Shown here piece after piece: positions 52,282 through 61,078 of a DNA stretch of 64,000 nucleotides (the first letter of the stretch is position 1; the number at the start of each line of letters is the position of its first letter). A program made the translations under genes and the position numbers. This DNA comes from Streptomyces sp. HUAS 15-9. Its GTDB lineage: Bacteria; Actinomycetota; Actinomycetes; Streptomycetales; Streptomycetaceae. Location: the NCBI RefSeq assembly GCF_025642155.1, contig NZ_CP106799.1:185479-249478 (forward strand). Direction: 5' to 3'. The notes below the pieces were generated by a model. The model did no database searches. It was not told the DNA's origin and saw only the letters and a program-made list of their open reading frames with translations.

Positions 52282-53178
52282 TCATGCCGCGGTTGCGAGT
52301 TTAGCTGCTCGTAGGTGCTGCTGTTCGAACTCCACGGGCGACAGGTAGTTGAGGGCGCTATGGCGCCTGCGTGCGTTGTAGTACGTGAGCCACTGGAAGA
52401 TCTCCAGCCTCGCTTGGCGCGTCGTTACGAAGCGCCGGTTGTGCATCGTCTCTCTCTTGAGTCCCTGCCAGAAACTCTCGGCGAGGGCGTTGTCGAGACT
52501 CGAGCCGACCCGGCCCATGCTCCTGCGGATCCCGAATCCGCCGCAGACCTGCGCGAACGCCGCCGCCGTGTACTGCGCGCTCCTGTCCGCATGAAAGATC
52601 ACCCCGTCCACGCTGCCGCCGTGGGTCGTCACGGCCATTGTCAGCGCGTCGATGACGAGCTTGGTGCGCATGTGTGAGGCCATCGAGTAGCCGAGTACCC
52701 GGCGTGAGCAGATGTCGATCACGCAGGCGAGATACAGCCACGCACCGCCAACCTGCACGTATGTGATGTCGCCGCACCACTTCTCGTTCAACTGCCCAGC
52801 GTGGAAGTCGCGTTGAACGAGGTTCGGAGCCGGCGGGGCGAGCCGGTCCGGGACCGTGGTGCGTTTACGGCGCCGCAGGTGACGGCCCTGGACGCCATGC
52901 TTGCGCATGAGGCGCTCGACGCGTTTGCAGTTGACGGTGTGCCCGAAACCGCGGAGCTCGGCATGGACGCGCCGCACCCCGTAGGTGCTCTTGTGACCGG
53001 CGTGTATCTCGCGTATCTCGCTGACGAGTTCCTCCTCGGACTGCTGCCGGGCCGCCCTGGTCCCGGCCGAGGCCAGGTGCCAGTAGAAGCCGGACCGCGA
53101 GACCTTGAGCACCCGGCACAGCCGCTTCACGCCGAAGTCGGCGCGGTGGGCGGAGATGAAGTCCCAGCGGCCGGTCAT
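52282..53178 (-). CDS. IS3 transposase OrfB (DDE integrase)
   Basis: 298 residues from ATG 53176-53178. HTH_21-like N-terminal (KSTYGVRRVHAELRGFGHTVNCKRVERLM) and an rve DDE domain: Asp in KWCGDITYVQV, Asp in IFHADRSAQYT, Glu in LDNALAESFWQGLK, ending in the standard YNARRRHSALNYLSPVEFE. The first four bases overlap orfA, and the family makes a fused OrfAB by -1 frameshifting. Confidence 0.92.
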   Translation of the reverse strand: MTGRWDFISAHRADFGVKRLCRVLKVSRSGFYWHLASAGTRAARQQSEEELVSEIREIHAGHKSTYGVRRVHAELRGFGHTVNCKRVERLMRKHGVQGRHLRRRKRTTVPDRLAPPAPNLVQRDFHAGQLNEKWCGDITYVQVGGAWLYLACVIDICSRRVLGYSMASHMRTKLVIDALTMAVTTHGGSVDGVIFHADRSAQYTAAAFAQVCGGFGIRRSMGRVGSSLDNALAESFWQGLKRETMHNRRFVTTRQARLEIFQWLTYYNARRRHSALNYLSPVEFEQQHLRAAKLATAA

Positions 53179-53531
53179 GCCCTCATCTCCGCGGCGAAAT
53201 ACTGGGCTGCCCGGCGCAGGATCTCGCGCTCGAGTTCCCATACCTTCTCGGCCTTGCGCAGCCGGCTGTTCTCCGCCCGCAGCCGGGCCAGTTCCTCGTC
53301 CCGGCCCTCGGCAGGCTCCTCACTGCGCGTGCTGCGGCCGGCCAACTCGTCGGCCTGGCGCACCCAACTGCGCAGCGTCTCGCCGGTCACACCGACGTCG
53401 GCAGCGACCGCCGCGTAGGTGCGTTTTCCGCCCGCCGCCCGGTACAGGGCCACCGCGTCGTTCCTGAACTCCGCCGGATACGGAGACTTACGTCCCACCA
53501 GGACACCCTTCCTCGGATCTACAAGATCCAT
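53175..53531 (-). CDS. IS3 transposase OrfA
   Basis: 118 residues from ATG 53529-53531. HTH_Tnp_1: PYPAEFRNDAVALYRAAGGKRTYAAVAADVGVTGETLRSWVRQADE, then a leucine-zipper-like helix (LARLRAENSRLRKAEKVWELEREILRRAAQYFA). Binds the IS ends. Confidence 0.9.
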   Translation of the reverse strand: MDLVDPRKGVLVGRKSPYPAEFRNDAVALYRAAGGKRTYAAVAADVGVTGETLRSWVRQADELAGRSTRSEEPAEGRDEELARLRAENSRLRKAEKVWELEREILRRAAQYFAAEMRA

Positions 53532-53805
53532 TGTCAGAGTGTCCACACCACGGGTGATACCTCAGGCCGCGCTGTCAGGAGTCGAGCGGCCAGCGTAGGT
53601 CCGGTTCCCGCACGGGACGCAGGCCAGGCTCGCCCGCGCCCCGCGTCGTAGCGCCTTCTTCTGCCGTCGCCCGCGTTTGGGGTGCTTGGACCGCGGCGGG
53701 TGTCTCACAGGAACGCCAGGCGCTCGCCCTTGCAGGTAACCAGGCTGCGGCGGAGCTATTGTCAAGAGTTGTGGATCAGAGAACTTGCTGATGTAGCGTC
53801 TGTTG

Positions 53806-54435
53806 CTACTCGGGCTTCGCCGACGTGGGGAGCCGCTCTCGGCCGAGCACGGCCAAGTGGTTGAACGCGTAGTACACGGCCATCAGTCCGTGCACGGCGA
53901 GCATGGCCGTCGGCGAGACCAAGGCCAGCCCGACGGTCGCCGGATACGCCACCGATCCGAGGCTGAACCGGATCCGGGTGGCCCGCGCCGCCTCTCGGTC
54001 CACCTCCGGATGTAGGAGGTGCCCGCGGTGGGTGACGTACCACCAGATGGCCCCGTAGCACACTGCGTGCATCACCATCACGCCGCTGTAGATCACCCCG
54101 GCCACCCGGGCGTCGTCGGTGTCCCGCAGGTGCTCGGCGAGCAGCGCCGTCGGCCAAGGCAGCACCGCGACCACCATCAGCAGCAGCAGGTTGAGGAAGA
54201 CCAGCGTGCGGTCGACCTTGGCCAGGTGGCCGAAAAGGGCGTGGTGGTTGACCCACATCACCCCGATGACCAGGAAGCTGACCACGTAGGCGACGTAGGA
54301 CGGCCACTGGTGGGTGAGCGCCTCGGTCAGTTTGTGGCCGTGCTCGGACGGCACGTGGATCTCCAGGACCAGCAGGGTGATGGCGATGGCGAAGACGCCG
54401 TCGCTGAACGCCTCGACGCGTCCGGTCTCGCTCAC
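53806..54435 (-). CDS. TMEM175-family (DUF1211) membrane protein
   Basis: 209 residues, GTG start overlapping the globin stop. RVEAFSDGVFAIAITLLVLEI carries the FSDG filter motif of TMEM175-type potassium channels, repeated six-helix layout (WPSYVAYVVSFLVIGVMWVNHHALF, LVFLNLLLLMVVAVLPW and later helices). Last gene of a three-gene operon. Confidence 0.88.
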   Translation of the reverse strand: MSETGRVEAFSDGVFAIAITLLVLEIHVPSEHGHKLTEALTHQWPSYVAYVVSFLVIGVMWVNHHALFGHLAKVDRTLVFLNLLLLMVVAVLPWPTALLAEHLRDTDDARVAGVIYSGVMVMHAVCYGAIWWYVTHRGHLLHPEVDREAARATRIRFSLGSVAYPATVGLALVSPTAMLAVHGLMAVYYAFNHLAVLGRERLPTSAKPE

Positions 54436-54887
54436 ACCAGCCCGTCCCATCCCCAGCGGGGTGTCGGTCCCGGTTCGCCGAGATCCTGGCCGACCGGGCC
54501 GGCCGAGACGTCACGGGCGATCTGGGTGCCCCAGTCGAAGTACTCCAGCAGCCGGCGGCGCAGCGTCTCGTCCTTGGGGATTTCCCTGCGGACGGCGTCG
54601 GTCATCAGCTCCATCCACCGGGTCCGCTGCTCCCCGGTGATCGACAGGCCGAGGTGGGCGCGGAGCAGGGCCTGGTGGCCGCCGTGTTCGGCGGTGAAGC
54701 CTGCGGGGCCGCCGAAGACCTCGGCGAGCCAGACGGTAACGCGCTCGATGTGGGCTCGGGTGAAGTCCGCGAAGACCGGGGCGAGCAGTGGGTCCGCGAG
54801 TACACCGTCGTAGAAGGTGTTGCTCAGCCGACGGAGGGCGTCCATGCCGCCCAGGGCCTCGTACAGGGTGGCGGCACGCTCAGTCAC
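54432..54887 (-). CDS. Truncated haemoglobin (group II-like)
   Basis: 151 residues. TLYEALGGMDALRRLSNTFYDGVLADPLLAPVFADF then HGGHQALLRAHLGLSIT and WMELMTDAV...LEYFDWGTQIARD follow the 2-over-2 globin pattern; the proximal His lies in the HQALLRAH segment. Start GTG at 54885-54887 overlaps the stop of the monooxygenase gene. Handles O2/NO chemistry. Confidence 0.9.
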   Translation of the reverse strand: MTERAATLYEALGGMDALRRLSNTFYDGVLADPLLAPVFADFTRAHIERVTVWLAEVFGGPAGFTAEHGGHQALLRAHLGLSITGEQRTRWMELMTDAVRREIPKDETLRRRLLEYFDWGTQIARDVSAGPVGQDLGEPGPTPRWGWDGLV

Positions 54888-55222
54888 GGCGTCTGCCCGC
54901 CCGCCACGTCCCCCGAGGCCGCGGACACCACCGATGTCCGGGCGTAGTGCTTCATCTCCACGATGTCCCCTACGTAGGGACGAATGGCGGCGAGGAAGGG
55001 CGGGAAGTGCGGGCTGCCGCGGAAGCCCTGTTCGTGGTCCGCCACGGAGGTCCACTCGATCCGCAGGATGTACCGGTCGGGCTCCTCAATGCCGTGGGAG
55101 AGCTCGTACCCGAGACACTGCGGAGCCAGATCCAGCTGCTCGGCAGCAGTTGCATACGCCTTCTCGAACTCGGCTCGCCGTTCCGGATCGGCGATGCGGT
55201 ACCGGATGTACTCCACGATCAC
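54884..55222 (-). CDS. Antibiotic biosynthesis monooxygenase (ABM) family protein
   Basis: 112 residues, GTG start with GGAGG 6 nt upstream. VEYIRYRIADPERRAEFEKAYATAAEQLDLAPQCLGYELSHG...RYILRIEWTSVADHEQGFRGSPHFPPFLAAI is the standard ABM dimeric alpha-beta barrel. First gene of the ABM-globin-TMEM175 operon, all joined by 4-nt overlaps. Confidence 0.88.
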   Translation of the reverse strand: MIVEYIRYRIADPERRAEFEKAYATAAEQLDLAPQCLGYELSHGIEEPDRYILRIEWTSVADHEQGFRGSPHFPPFLAAIRPYVGDIVEMKHYARTSVVSAASGDVAGGQTP

Positions 55223-55656
55223 GTCGGTCCTCCGTGGGGTCGGTTCTCGGCAATGATTCAGAAATGCCGACCGGGAAATCGAGGATGTTCGCTTCCAGCA
55301 CATGATGCGGCGGTTGAGATTCCGCGGATGCGGCCGGGCACCGAGGACGGGGCAGGGGGCGGAGAGGAGGCTGTCACGCCGGTCACGGCCGCTATCCATG
55401 AGCCATGCCGACCGCGTCGCCGCCCTCGGCTTCTCCCGTGCATCGCCGACCGGGTGGCCTGATTGAGCCCGTTTCACCCTGAAGTTGCTGGTCGCGGGGC
55501 TGGTGTGAGTGAGGTGGTTCGGTGCTCGCACAGGTCGCGGGCGGTTGCCGAGCGCGAAGATCGTCTGACACTCGACGGGATGGATTTCCGTGGTTCAGCT
55601 GCCGGAGCGTGCGACGGATTCATACGCTCTGTCCGGATGTTCTGGGAGGGGCGGCC

Positions 55657-56100
55657 GTGAACGACGTGCTGGAGCGGATCACCGCACGGCTGGCGGAACT
55701 CGATGCGGCGGAGGAACGGCTGGCCAAGGAACTGGAGGCGGTCCGGGCTGAACGGGAGGAACTCGCCTGCGCGGAGCGGGTGCTGGTCCGGCTGAACGCG
55801 CAGGCCGAGGCGGACGAGACTTCCGTGCCGGCTGCCGGGCAGGTTGCGGGGCGGGCAGTGTTGCTGGTGCCGCACCGGGACAAAGGCATGGACGAGAAGG
55901 CTCTGCCCGAGGAGTACCGGAAGGTCTTCGACATCGTCCGCTCGGCCAACGACCCGGTCATGACTCAGGACGTGTGTCGACTGCTCGGGATCAGTGCCGA
56001 GCCGCGGTTCCGTGAGGCGATGCGGAGCCGGCTGAACCGGCTGGCCGAGCGGGGCTGGCTGCACAAGACCCCGACCGGGCGGTTCATCACCGTGCTGTGA
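55657..56100 (+). CDS. IS-borne accessory protein, coiled-coil plus winged helix
   Basis: 147 residues from GTG 55657 (GGGAGGGG at 5 nt). Residues 1-50 are a charged coiled coil (LERITARLAELDAAEERLAKELEAVRAEREELACAERVLVRL), the rest a winged-helix-like unit (PEEYRKVFDIVRSANDPVMTQDVCRLLGISAEPRFREAMRSRLNRLAERGWL). Similar small proteins accompany transposases in actinomycetes; role probably DNA binding or regulation of transposition. Confidence 0.7.
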   Translation: MNDVLERITARLAELDAAEERLAKELEAVRAEREELACAERVLVRLNAQAEADETSVPAAGQVAGRAVLLVPHRDKGMDEKALPEEYRKVFDIVRSANDPVMTQDVCRLLGISAEPRFREAMRSRLNRLAERGWLHKTPTGRFITVL

Positions 56101-56163
56101 GCACGGGACAGGGAACCTGGTGTTCGGCCGTAACTGGCGTGCCCCCGGCCAGAGTTGGGGTTG

Positions 56164-57000
56164 TATGCGAAAGAACCTGAACTCCGCCGAGGGCACCGAG
56201 GCCCCTGTCTACCAAGTCCGGCTGCCGCTGTCCACAACCACCATCTCCACCGTCACCCACCTGATCCGCGCCCACCTCAAGAAGATCGGGTCGCGGTGGC
56301 GCAAGCTGTCCGCCGGCCGGATCGCGGTCATCGTCCTGGCCGTCCTCCGCCACGACCAGTGACTTCTCGACATGGCCGGCGGCAACAACATCTCCGCCAG
56401 CACCGTGCGCCGCTGGGTGCTGGAGGTGACCGGTCTGCTGGCCGCCCGCGCCGAACGCCTCGACCGGGCCCTGAAGAGAATCATCCGAAAGGGTGGTCAT
56501 GTCGTCCTGCTCGACGGCACCCTGATCCGCACCCACCGCCGCACCGGGCCGGACAACTGGCGCAACTACAGCGGGAAACACAAGTCCCACGGCCTGCTGT
56601 TCCTCGGCATCACCGACACCCACGGCCGACTGATCTGGATCTCCGCCGCCCGCCCCGGACGGTCCTCCGAGATCACCACCGCCCGCCACAACGGCATCAC
56701 CCGCCATCTCCGCGAGGCCGGACTCGGCGCCATCGCCGACCTCGGCTTCACCGGCCTGGACGACGACCCCGACAACCCAGTGATCATCACCGGCTTCAAG
56801 GCCGCCCGCACCAAGCCCCCTCACCACGGCGAAGAAGCAGATCAACAAGTTGATCGCCGCCGAACGCGCCGCCTGCGAGCACGCCTTCGCCCACCTGAAG
56901 AACTGGCGCATCCTGACCAGGCTCCGCCTCCACGCCCGGCACGCCACCACCCTCCTGCGGGCCCTCCTCGTCCTCACCAACCTTGAGATCGCCCGCTGAC
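56164..57000 (+). pseudogene. IS5-family-like DDE transposase, nonsense and frameshift mutations
   Basis: N-terminal VYQVRLPLSTTTISTVTHLI ends at an in-frame TGA (56360-56362, after RHDQ) where CGA would give RHDQRLLDMAGGN. It resumes as LLDMAGGNNISASTVRRWVL...RKGGHVVLLDGTLIRTH...IADLGFTGLDDDPDNPVIITG and shifts frame near 56815, then reads KKQINKLIAAERAACEHAFAHLKNWRIL to the stop at 57000. The DDE Asp (DGTLI), Asp (DLGFTG) and Glu (EHAFAHLKNW) are all still visible. Confidence 0.8.
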
Positions 57001-57101
57001 AGATGACCTACAGCCCGGACAGCCGACCACGACCAGCACGAACATCAGGCAGCGCCGTCACACCAGCCCCGCGACCAGCAACTTCAGGGTGAAACGGGCT
57101 C

Positions 57102-57815
57102 ATTGCTGCAGTGCGCGCAGCGATGACAGCAGGCCGCGCTGTCAGGAGTCGAGCGCCTGACGTAGGTCTGGTTCCCGCACGGTGATGAGGATCTCTGGAT
57201 TCGGCCAGGGCTACTCGTCGCCTCACTTGCTCTGTTACTCAACCGAGTGGGGAGCGAAAGCGAGCGCCTCGCAGGTGGCGAGCCGGGGCCGCCCGCTCGT
57301 GGAGTGTGTGGGCCGTGCCGAGCCGTCAAGGACGCCTTCGGCGGCGCTACGCGCTGGGCTTCGCTCATCCTGGACCGCTCGCCCCGTCCCTGGACCGGGC
57401 TGGCTACCGGGCGGCCCCTCCTTTGTGGGGGTGCGCTCGTATTGCTACGGCAGACGGACATGTAGCGTTCCGTGAGCAAGGACGAACGACGGGAGTAGAA
57501 CCGGGAAGGGGTGTTGGCCCTGCTCGGCCACGACGACCGATCCGCCCTCGGCCCTGTGCTCGTGAAGCTACGGCACACCCAGCATCACGCAGGGCCGCCA
57601 GCGATGTACTTCGAGCAGATCCAACCCTTCTGGCCTTGGGCTCCGGACTTCACCACGCCATACGTCCAGTGCAGCGCGCATATTAAGATCGTCTCCACGG
57701 GGAACGCTGGAAGCTTCCCACGGGGAGTCACGTGCGCGCAGCGAGTCACCGCCGGGCGGGCCCAAGGGTCTGCCCGGCGTTCGTTAGGCGCACGGACAGA
57801 GAGAACGGGTGAATC
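57102..57815. other. 714-bp decayed region with repeats
   Basis: 57137-57181 closely repeats 53570-53615 (GCTGTCAGGAGTCGAGCG ... GGTTCCCGCACGG). At 57551-57575 lies GGCCCTGTGCTCGTGAAGCT, nearly the same as the arms of the palindrome at 58315. No gene supported. Confidence 0.45.
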
Positions 57816-58217
57816 GTGCGAATAGCAGCTCGAATGGTGGTCGCGGGCGTTGCTGCGACAGCGCTCATGGGGACGTCCGCGACGGTCGCTGAAGCTCAGG
57901 CATCCCGCGCCACGGCCGATGGCGTGTGGCGCTGTGAGGGTAAGAAGGTGATGCGGTGCATCATGCGCGTCAGTGCGAACAAGGTGCAGCTGAACTTCAC
58001 CAATAAGACGTACGGGACGATCCACTCGGAGTTCTTCCTGAACTGCGCGGGGCCGTCAGGTCAGATGGTCTACGACTTGAAGAAGGGCCTCAAGCCGCGG
58101 GGCGGGTACCTCTCCAGTGTGATCACCTGCCCCAAGGGGCTTCAGGACTCGGCCATAGGGATCCAGAGGACGCTGTCCGGCTCCGACGCCTGGTATACCC
58201 CCAGGATCGCCATCTGA
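57816..58217 (+). CDS. Small secreted protein
   Basis: 133 residues from GTG 57816: signal peptide (ARMVVAGVAATALMGTSATVAEA) and a short mature domain with four Cys (VWRCEGKKVMRCIMRV, FLNCAGPSGQ, VITCPKGLQD), probably two disulfides. No family known. Lies in IS-rich DNA between two copies of the GGCCCTGT.CTCGTGAAGC motif. Confidence 0.6.
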   Translation: MRIAARMVVAGVAATALMGTSATVAEAQASRATADGVWRCEGKKVMRCIMRVSANKVQLNFTNKTYGTIHSEFFLNCAGPSGQMVYDLKKGLKPRGGYLSSVITCPKGLQDSAIGIQRTLSGSDAWYTPRIAI

Positions 58218-58314
58218 TCCGCTCTGGTCAGTGAGGGAGTGGATCGGCCGCCTCCTTCGAGGTGGAAGTGATCCGGCACCGGCGGGAGCCGCGGACCGGA
58301 CCCGGCCCACCTGG

Positions 58315-58382
58315 GCCCTGTACTCGTGAAGCTACGGCCGGGGGACATATCCCCCGGCCGTAGCTTCACGAGTACAGGGCCT
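58315..58382. repeat. Perfect 68-bp palindrome (32-bp arms, 4-nt loop)
   Basis: GGCCCTGTACTCGTGAAGCT... (58315-58346), CATA loop, exact complement (58351-58382). It may serve as a terminator for the small secreted-protein gene, but the arm sequence also occurs at 57551-57575, so it looks like two abutted transposon ends. Confidence 0.85.
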
Positions 58383-59401
58383 TTGTGGTGCTCGGCCGCA
58401 GGTCAAGTGGCCTGTGGGTGGGGAGACTTTGTGCAGCTTCTGGTTGCTGAATGTCTTCGGCGTTTTCCCCGCTGCCGTGGCGAGGTCGGCGAGTGTACGG
58501 ACCAACGCGGCGCGTCCGGCGCGGATCACGATGCGAACCCTTCTTCCTCCAGCGATGCAGGGTCATCCTGCTGCAGTTTGTACAGCTCCGAGGCACCCGA
58601 AACGCCGACCCTTGCGACATCTCTTGCGGCTACTCCTGCAACATCTCTTGCGCGAGCCTCTCCGGGAGGGTCGGCGTGTCCGCAGGTCAACCAAGGTTCC
58701 CGCGCATGGTCGAGGGTCTGACATCCCCTCTGCTGCCACTTTTCCCGCGCTGGTTGAAGGATGAGTGAGGAATGGGGGCGGGCGTGGGCGGGCGGCGGCC
58801 TCGGGGATAGGGCGCGGCCTGGGGGTCCGCTGCGCGTCGGCTCCGCCGCCGCGCTGGCCGGTGTGGGGCCCGGACCTGTCGGGTGATGTGGCGCGGTCTG
58901 TTGTGAGTTGGTGGCCGTATGGATGTCAGTTGGTGTTATGGGTGGTCGGGTGTCTGGCTTTTGAGGGTCTTGGTGCTGTTGCTGTGGTCTGTGGGGTGAC
59001 AGGCTTGCGGTCTTGGTGCTGTCGGTCTGTCGTGGTGTCTGTAGGTCTTTTGGTGTCTGGGGTGGGCGCTGGTCTGTTCTGCTGGTGAGGTTCAAAGGGG
59101 TGTCGGCAGGAGGCGCAGGCGGCGTCACGGTGCGAATCTGCGGTTTGGTGTCAGTGGTGGTGTGCGTGTGTTGTCACCGGTGTCTAGGTCTTTGACCTGG
59201 TGTGATGTGGTGTTGGGTGGCGTTCTGCTGGTGTCACTCCGCTGATTTCGGCTGGGGTGTGGTGGTGCAGATTCCTGAGTCGGGGGAGTGTACGCCGGGT
59301 GTTGACCCATCTCGTCTTCTTCGGTGAACTGCGCTGTCTGTTTGTTGGTTGGGGGACTGTGGCCGGTAGCGGGGGATGGTTTTCTTGCCGGGCGGTGCGG
59401 T
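58383..59401. other. 1-kb region before the transposition genes, strongly GT-skewed
   Basis: No gene supported. From about 58880 to 59420 the plus strand is unusually rich in G and T with recurring TGTC/GGTGT blocks (e.g. GGTGTCTGTAGGTCTTTTGG). Might hold transposase binding sites forming the left end of the Mu/Tn7-like element, or be spacer DNA. Confidence 0.4.
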
Positions 59402-61075
59402 ATGAGTCGTGCGCAGCGGAGCGAGGGTGGCCGGTCGGTCGCGCGGTCGGTGGCTGGTGTGCCGGGGTTGTTGGGGCGGGAGCAGGCGGTGTCCCGTCTG
59501 CTGGTGTTGGACGGGCGTGGGGAGTTGACCACGGAGCATGTCCGTCTGGTGGCGGCTTCGGTGGGGGTGTCGCTCAGGTCGGTGTGGCGGTGGCTTGAGG
59601 CTGCTCGGCGGGAGGGGCGTACAGGGCCGCGGGGGCGGGAGCGGTTCCGGGTCACGCCGGAGTTGCATGCGCGTCTTCTCGCCTGGTGTGGGAACGCGGC
59701 TGCGGTTCACCGGGAGCTGGTGGTCGAGCATGCCGCGGCTGTCGCTGAGGGCCGCTGCGCCTCGCCGGTGCCGTCGTTGGCGACGTTGCACCGGGCGATT
59801 CGCCGGGATCTGAGTGCGGGGCAGCGTGCGGCTCTTGCTGGTGGGGAGCGGGCTCGGCGGCGGCACGATGTGCATTTGCGGCGGCCGAGGTTGTGGCGGA
59901 ATGCGTGCTGGGAGGCTGATCACACGCATGTGCCCGTCGAGGTTGTGCTGGATGGGGAGCTGGTGTGTCCGTGGGTGACGTGGTTCGTCGATTGCGCGAC
60001 GAACGCGATTGCCGGGGCAGCCGTCACACCGCATCAGCCGTCCAGGGACGCGATTCTGGCCGCGTTGAGGATTGCTTTGTCGAGGGACGAAGAGCTGTCT
60101 GGCCCGTACGGGCCGGTCGGGGGTCTGCCTTCGCTGGTGCGGATCGACCGAGGCAGCGATTTCCTTTCTTCCACGGTGGCGGCGGCGCTGGGTGCGTTTG
60201 CGGTGCCGGTGGAGGACCTCCCCGCCTACCGCCCGGAGCTGAAGGGAACGGTGGAGAACCTGAACCGGTGCGTGGAGCGGATGTTCTTCGCGTCGTTGCC
60301 CGGCTACACCCGCGCCCCGTCTGCCCAGCTGCGCCCGGGCTCTCGGAGCACCCGAGGGAGCCAGGCACAGGGGGCAGAACCGCTTGAGTTCACGGTGTTC
60401 GTCGGTCTGCTGCTGGAGTGGATCACATGGTGGAACACGGAGCACACCAGTCAGGCGCTTGAGGGGCGTACCCCGCTCCAGGCGTGGCAGGACGATCCCA
60501 CACCGGTCGAGGACGTGGACGCTCACCTGCTGTGGGCGTTCACGCTGGAGGACGACGGACGGGTGCGCACGCTGACTGCGTGCGGGGTGCGCTGGCGAAG
60601 CCGGTACTACGTGGGGGAGTGGATGACCGGCCGTGCGGATGCGGGCACGAAGGTACGCATCCGCTACATCCCGCATCATGACCATGAGATCGAGGTCTTC
60701 GACGCGGCCTCGGGCAGGCACTTGGGCACAGCGCACCTGGCAGACGCGGCCAGCGCCGACCAGCGGCGTGCGGTGCGCCAGAGCCGGGAAGCTGAGAAGC
60801 GCCGCCTGGCCCGCGCGCTGTCTGCTGCCTCGCGTCACACGCGGGACCGGTTCGGGGCGGTCACCAGTGCACAGCGCCCGCAGAGGCTGGGCGCGTTGAC
60901 GGCAGTACAGGCCGAGCAGGAACTCGCCGTCAGCCACCGGGCGGACCTGGCCGCGCGGGCGCTGCCGGATCTGATCCCGCCCAGCGAGCCCCCTGCCTCC
61001 TGGGCCCGTCCCGTCAAGCGACTGGCACCAGACCCCAGCACGCCTATGCGGCGAGCATGCCCGACGAGGAGCTGA
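59402..61075 (+). CDS. Mu/TniA-TnsB-type DDE transposase
   Basis: 557 residues. N-terminal HTH (RSVWRWLEAARREGRTGPRGRERF), then a retroviral-type integrase core: first Asp in CWEADHTHVPV, second in LVRIDRGSDFLS, Glu in YRPELKGTVENLNRCVERM, and a Mu C-terminal-like beta barrel (TLTACGVRWRSRYYVGEWMTGRADAGTKVRIRYIPHHDHEIEVF). Cuts and joins DNA with the help of the ATPase that follows. Intact. Confidence 0.88.
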   Translation: MSRAQRSEGGRSVARSVAGVPGLLGREQAVSRLLVLDGRGELTTEHVRLVAASVGVSLRSVWRWLEAARREGRTGPRGRERFRVTPELHARLLAWCGNAAAVHRELVVEHAAAVAEGRCASPVPSLATLHRAIRRDLSAGQRAALAGGERARRRHDVHLRRPRLWRNACWEADHTHVPVEVVLDGELVCPWVTWFVDCATNAIAGAAVTPHQPSRDAILAALRIALSRDEELSGPYGPVGGLPSLVRIDRGSDFLSSTVAAALGAFAVPVEDLPAYRPELKGTVENLNRCVERMFFASLPGYTRAPSAQLRPGSRSTRGSQAQGAEPLEFTVFVGLLLEWITWWNTEHTSQALEGRTPLQAWQDDPTPVEDVDAHLLWAFTLEDDGRVRTLTACGVRWRSRYYVGEWMTGRADAGTKVRIRYIPHHDHEIEVFDAASGRHLGTAHLADAASADQRRAVRQSREAEKRRLARALSAASRHTRDRFGAVTSAQRPQRLGALTAVQAEQELAVSHRADLAARALPDLIPPSEPPASWARPVKRLAPDPSTPMRRACPTRS

Positions 61076-61078
61076 CCG

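Larger units (their letters stand above)
52267..53547. mobile_element. IS3-family insertion sequence
   Basis: About 1.28 kb bounded by terminal inverted repeats that begin TGTGGACAC (52267-52275) and end GTGTCCACA (53539-53547). Contains orfA and orfB on the minus strand with a 4-nt overlap. Both frames are open, so it looks intact. Confidence 0.85.
55465..57101. mobile_element. IS-like element with 44-bp perfect terminal inverted repeats
   Basis: GAGCCCGTTTCACCCTGAAG... (55465-55508) and its exact complement (57058-57101) bound 1.64 kb. ATT flanks both ends (55462-55464 and 57102-57104), a candidate target duplication. Inside are a small plus-strand gene and a broken IS5-like transposase. 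Probably immobile by itself. Confidence 0.85.

Noticed and set aside
53562..53765. 67-codon minus-strand frame
   Set aside because: Made of repeated intergenic sequence also present near 57.14 kb; Arg/Lys-rich shadow.
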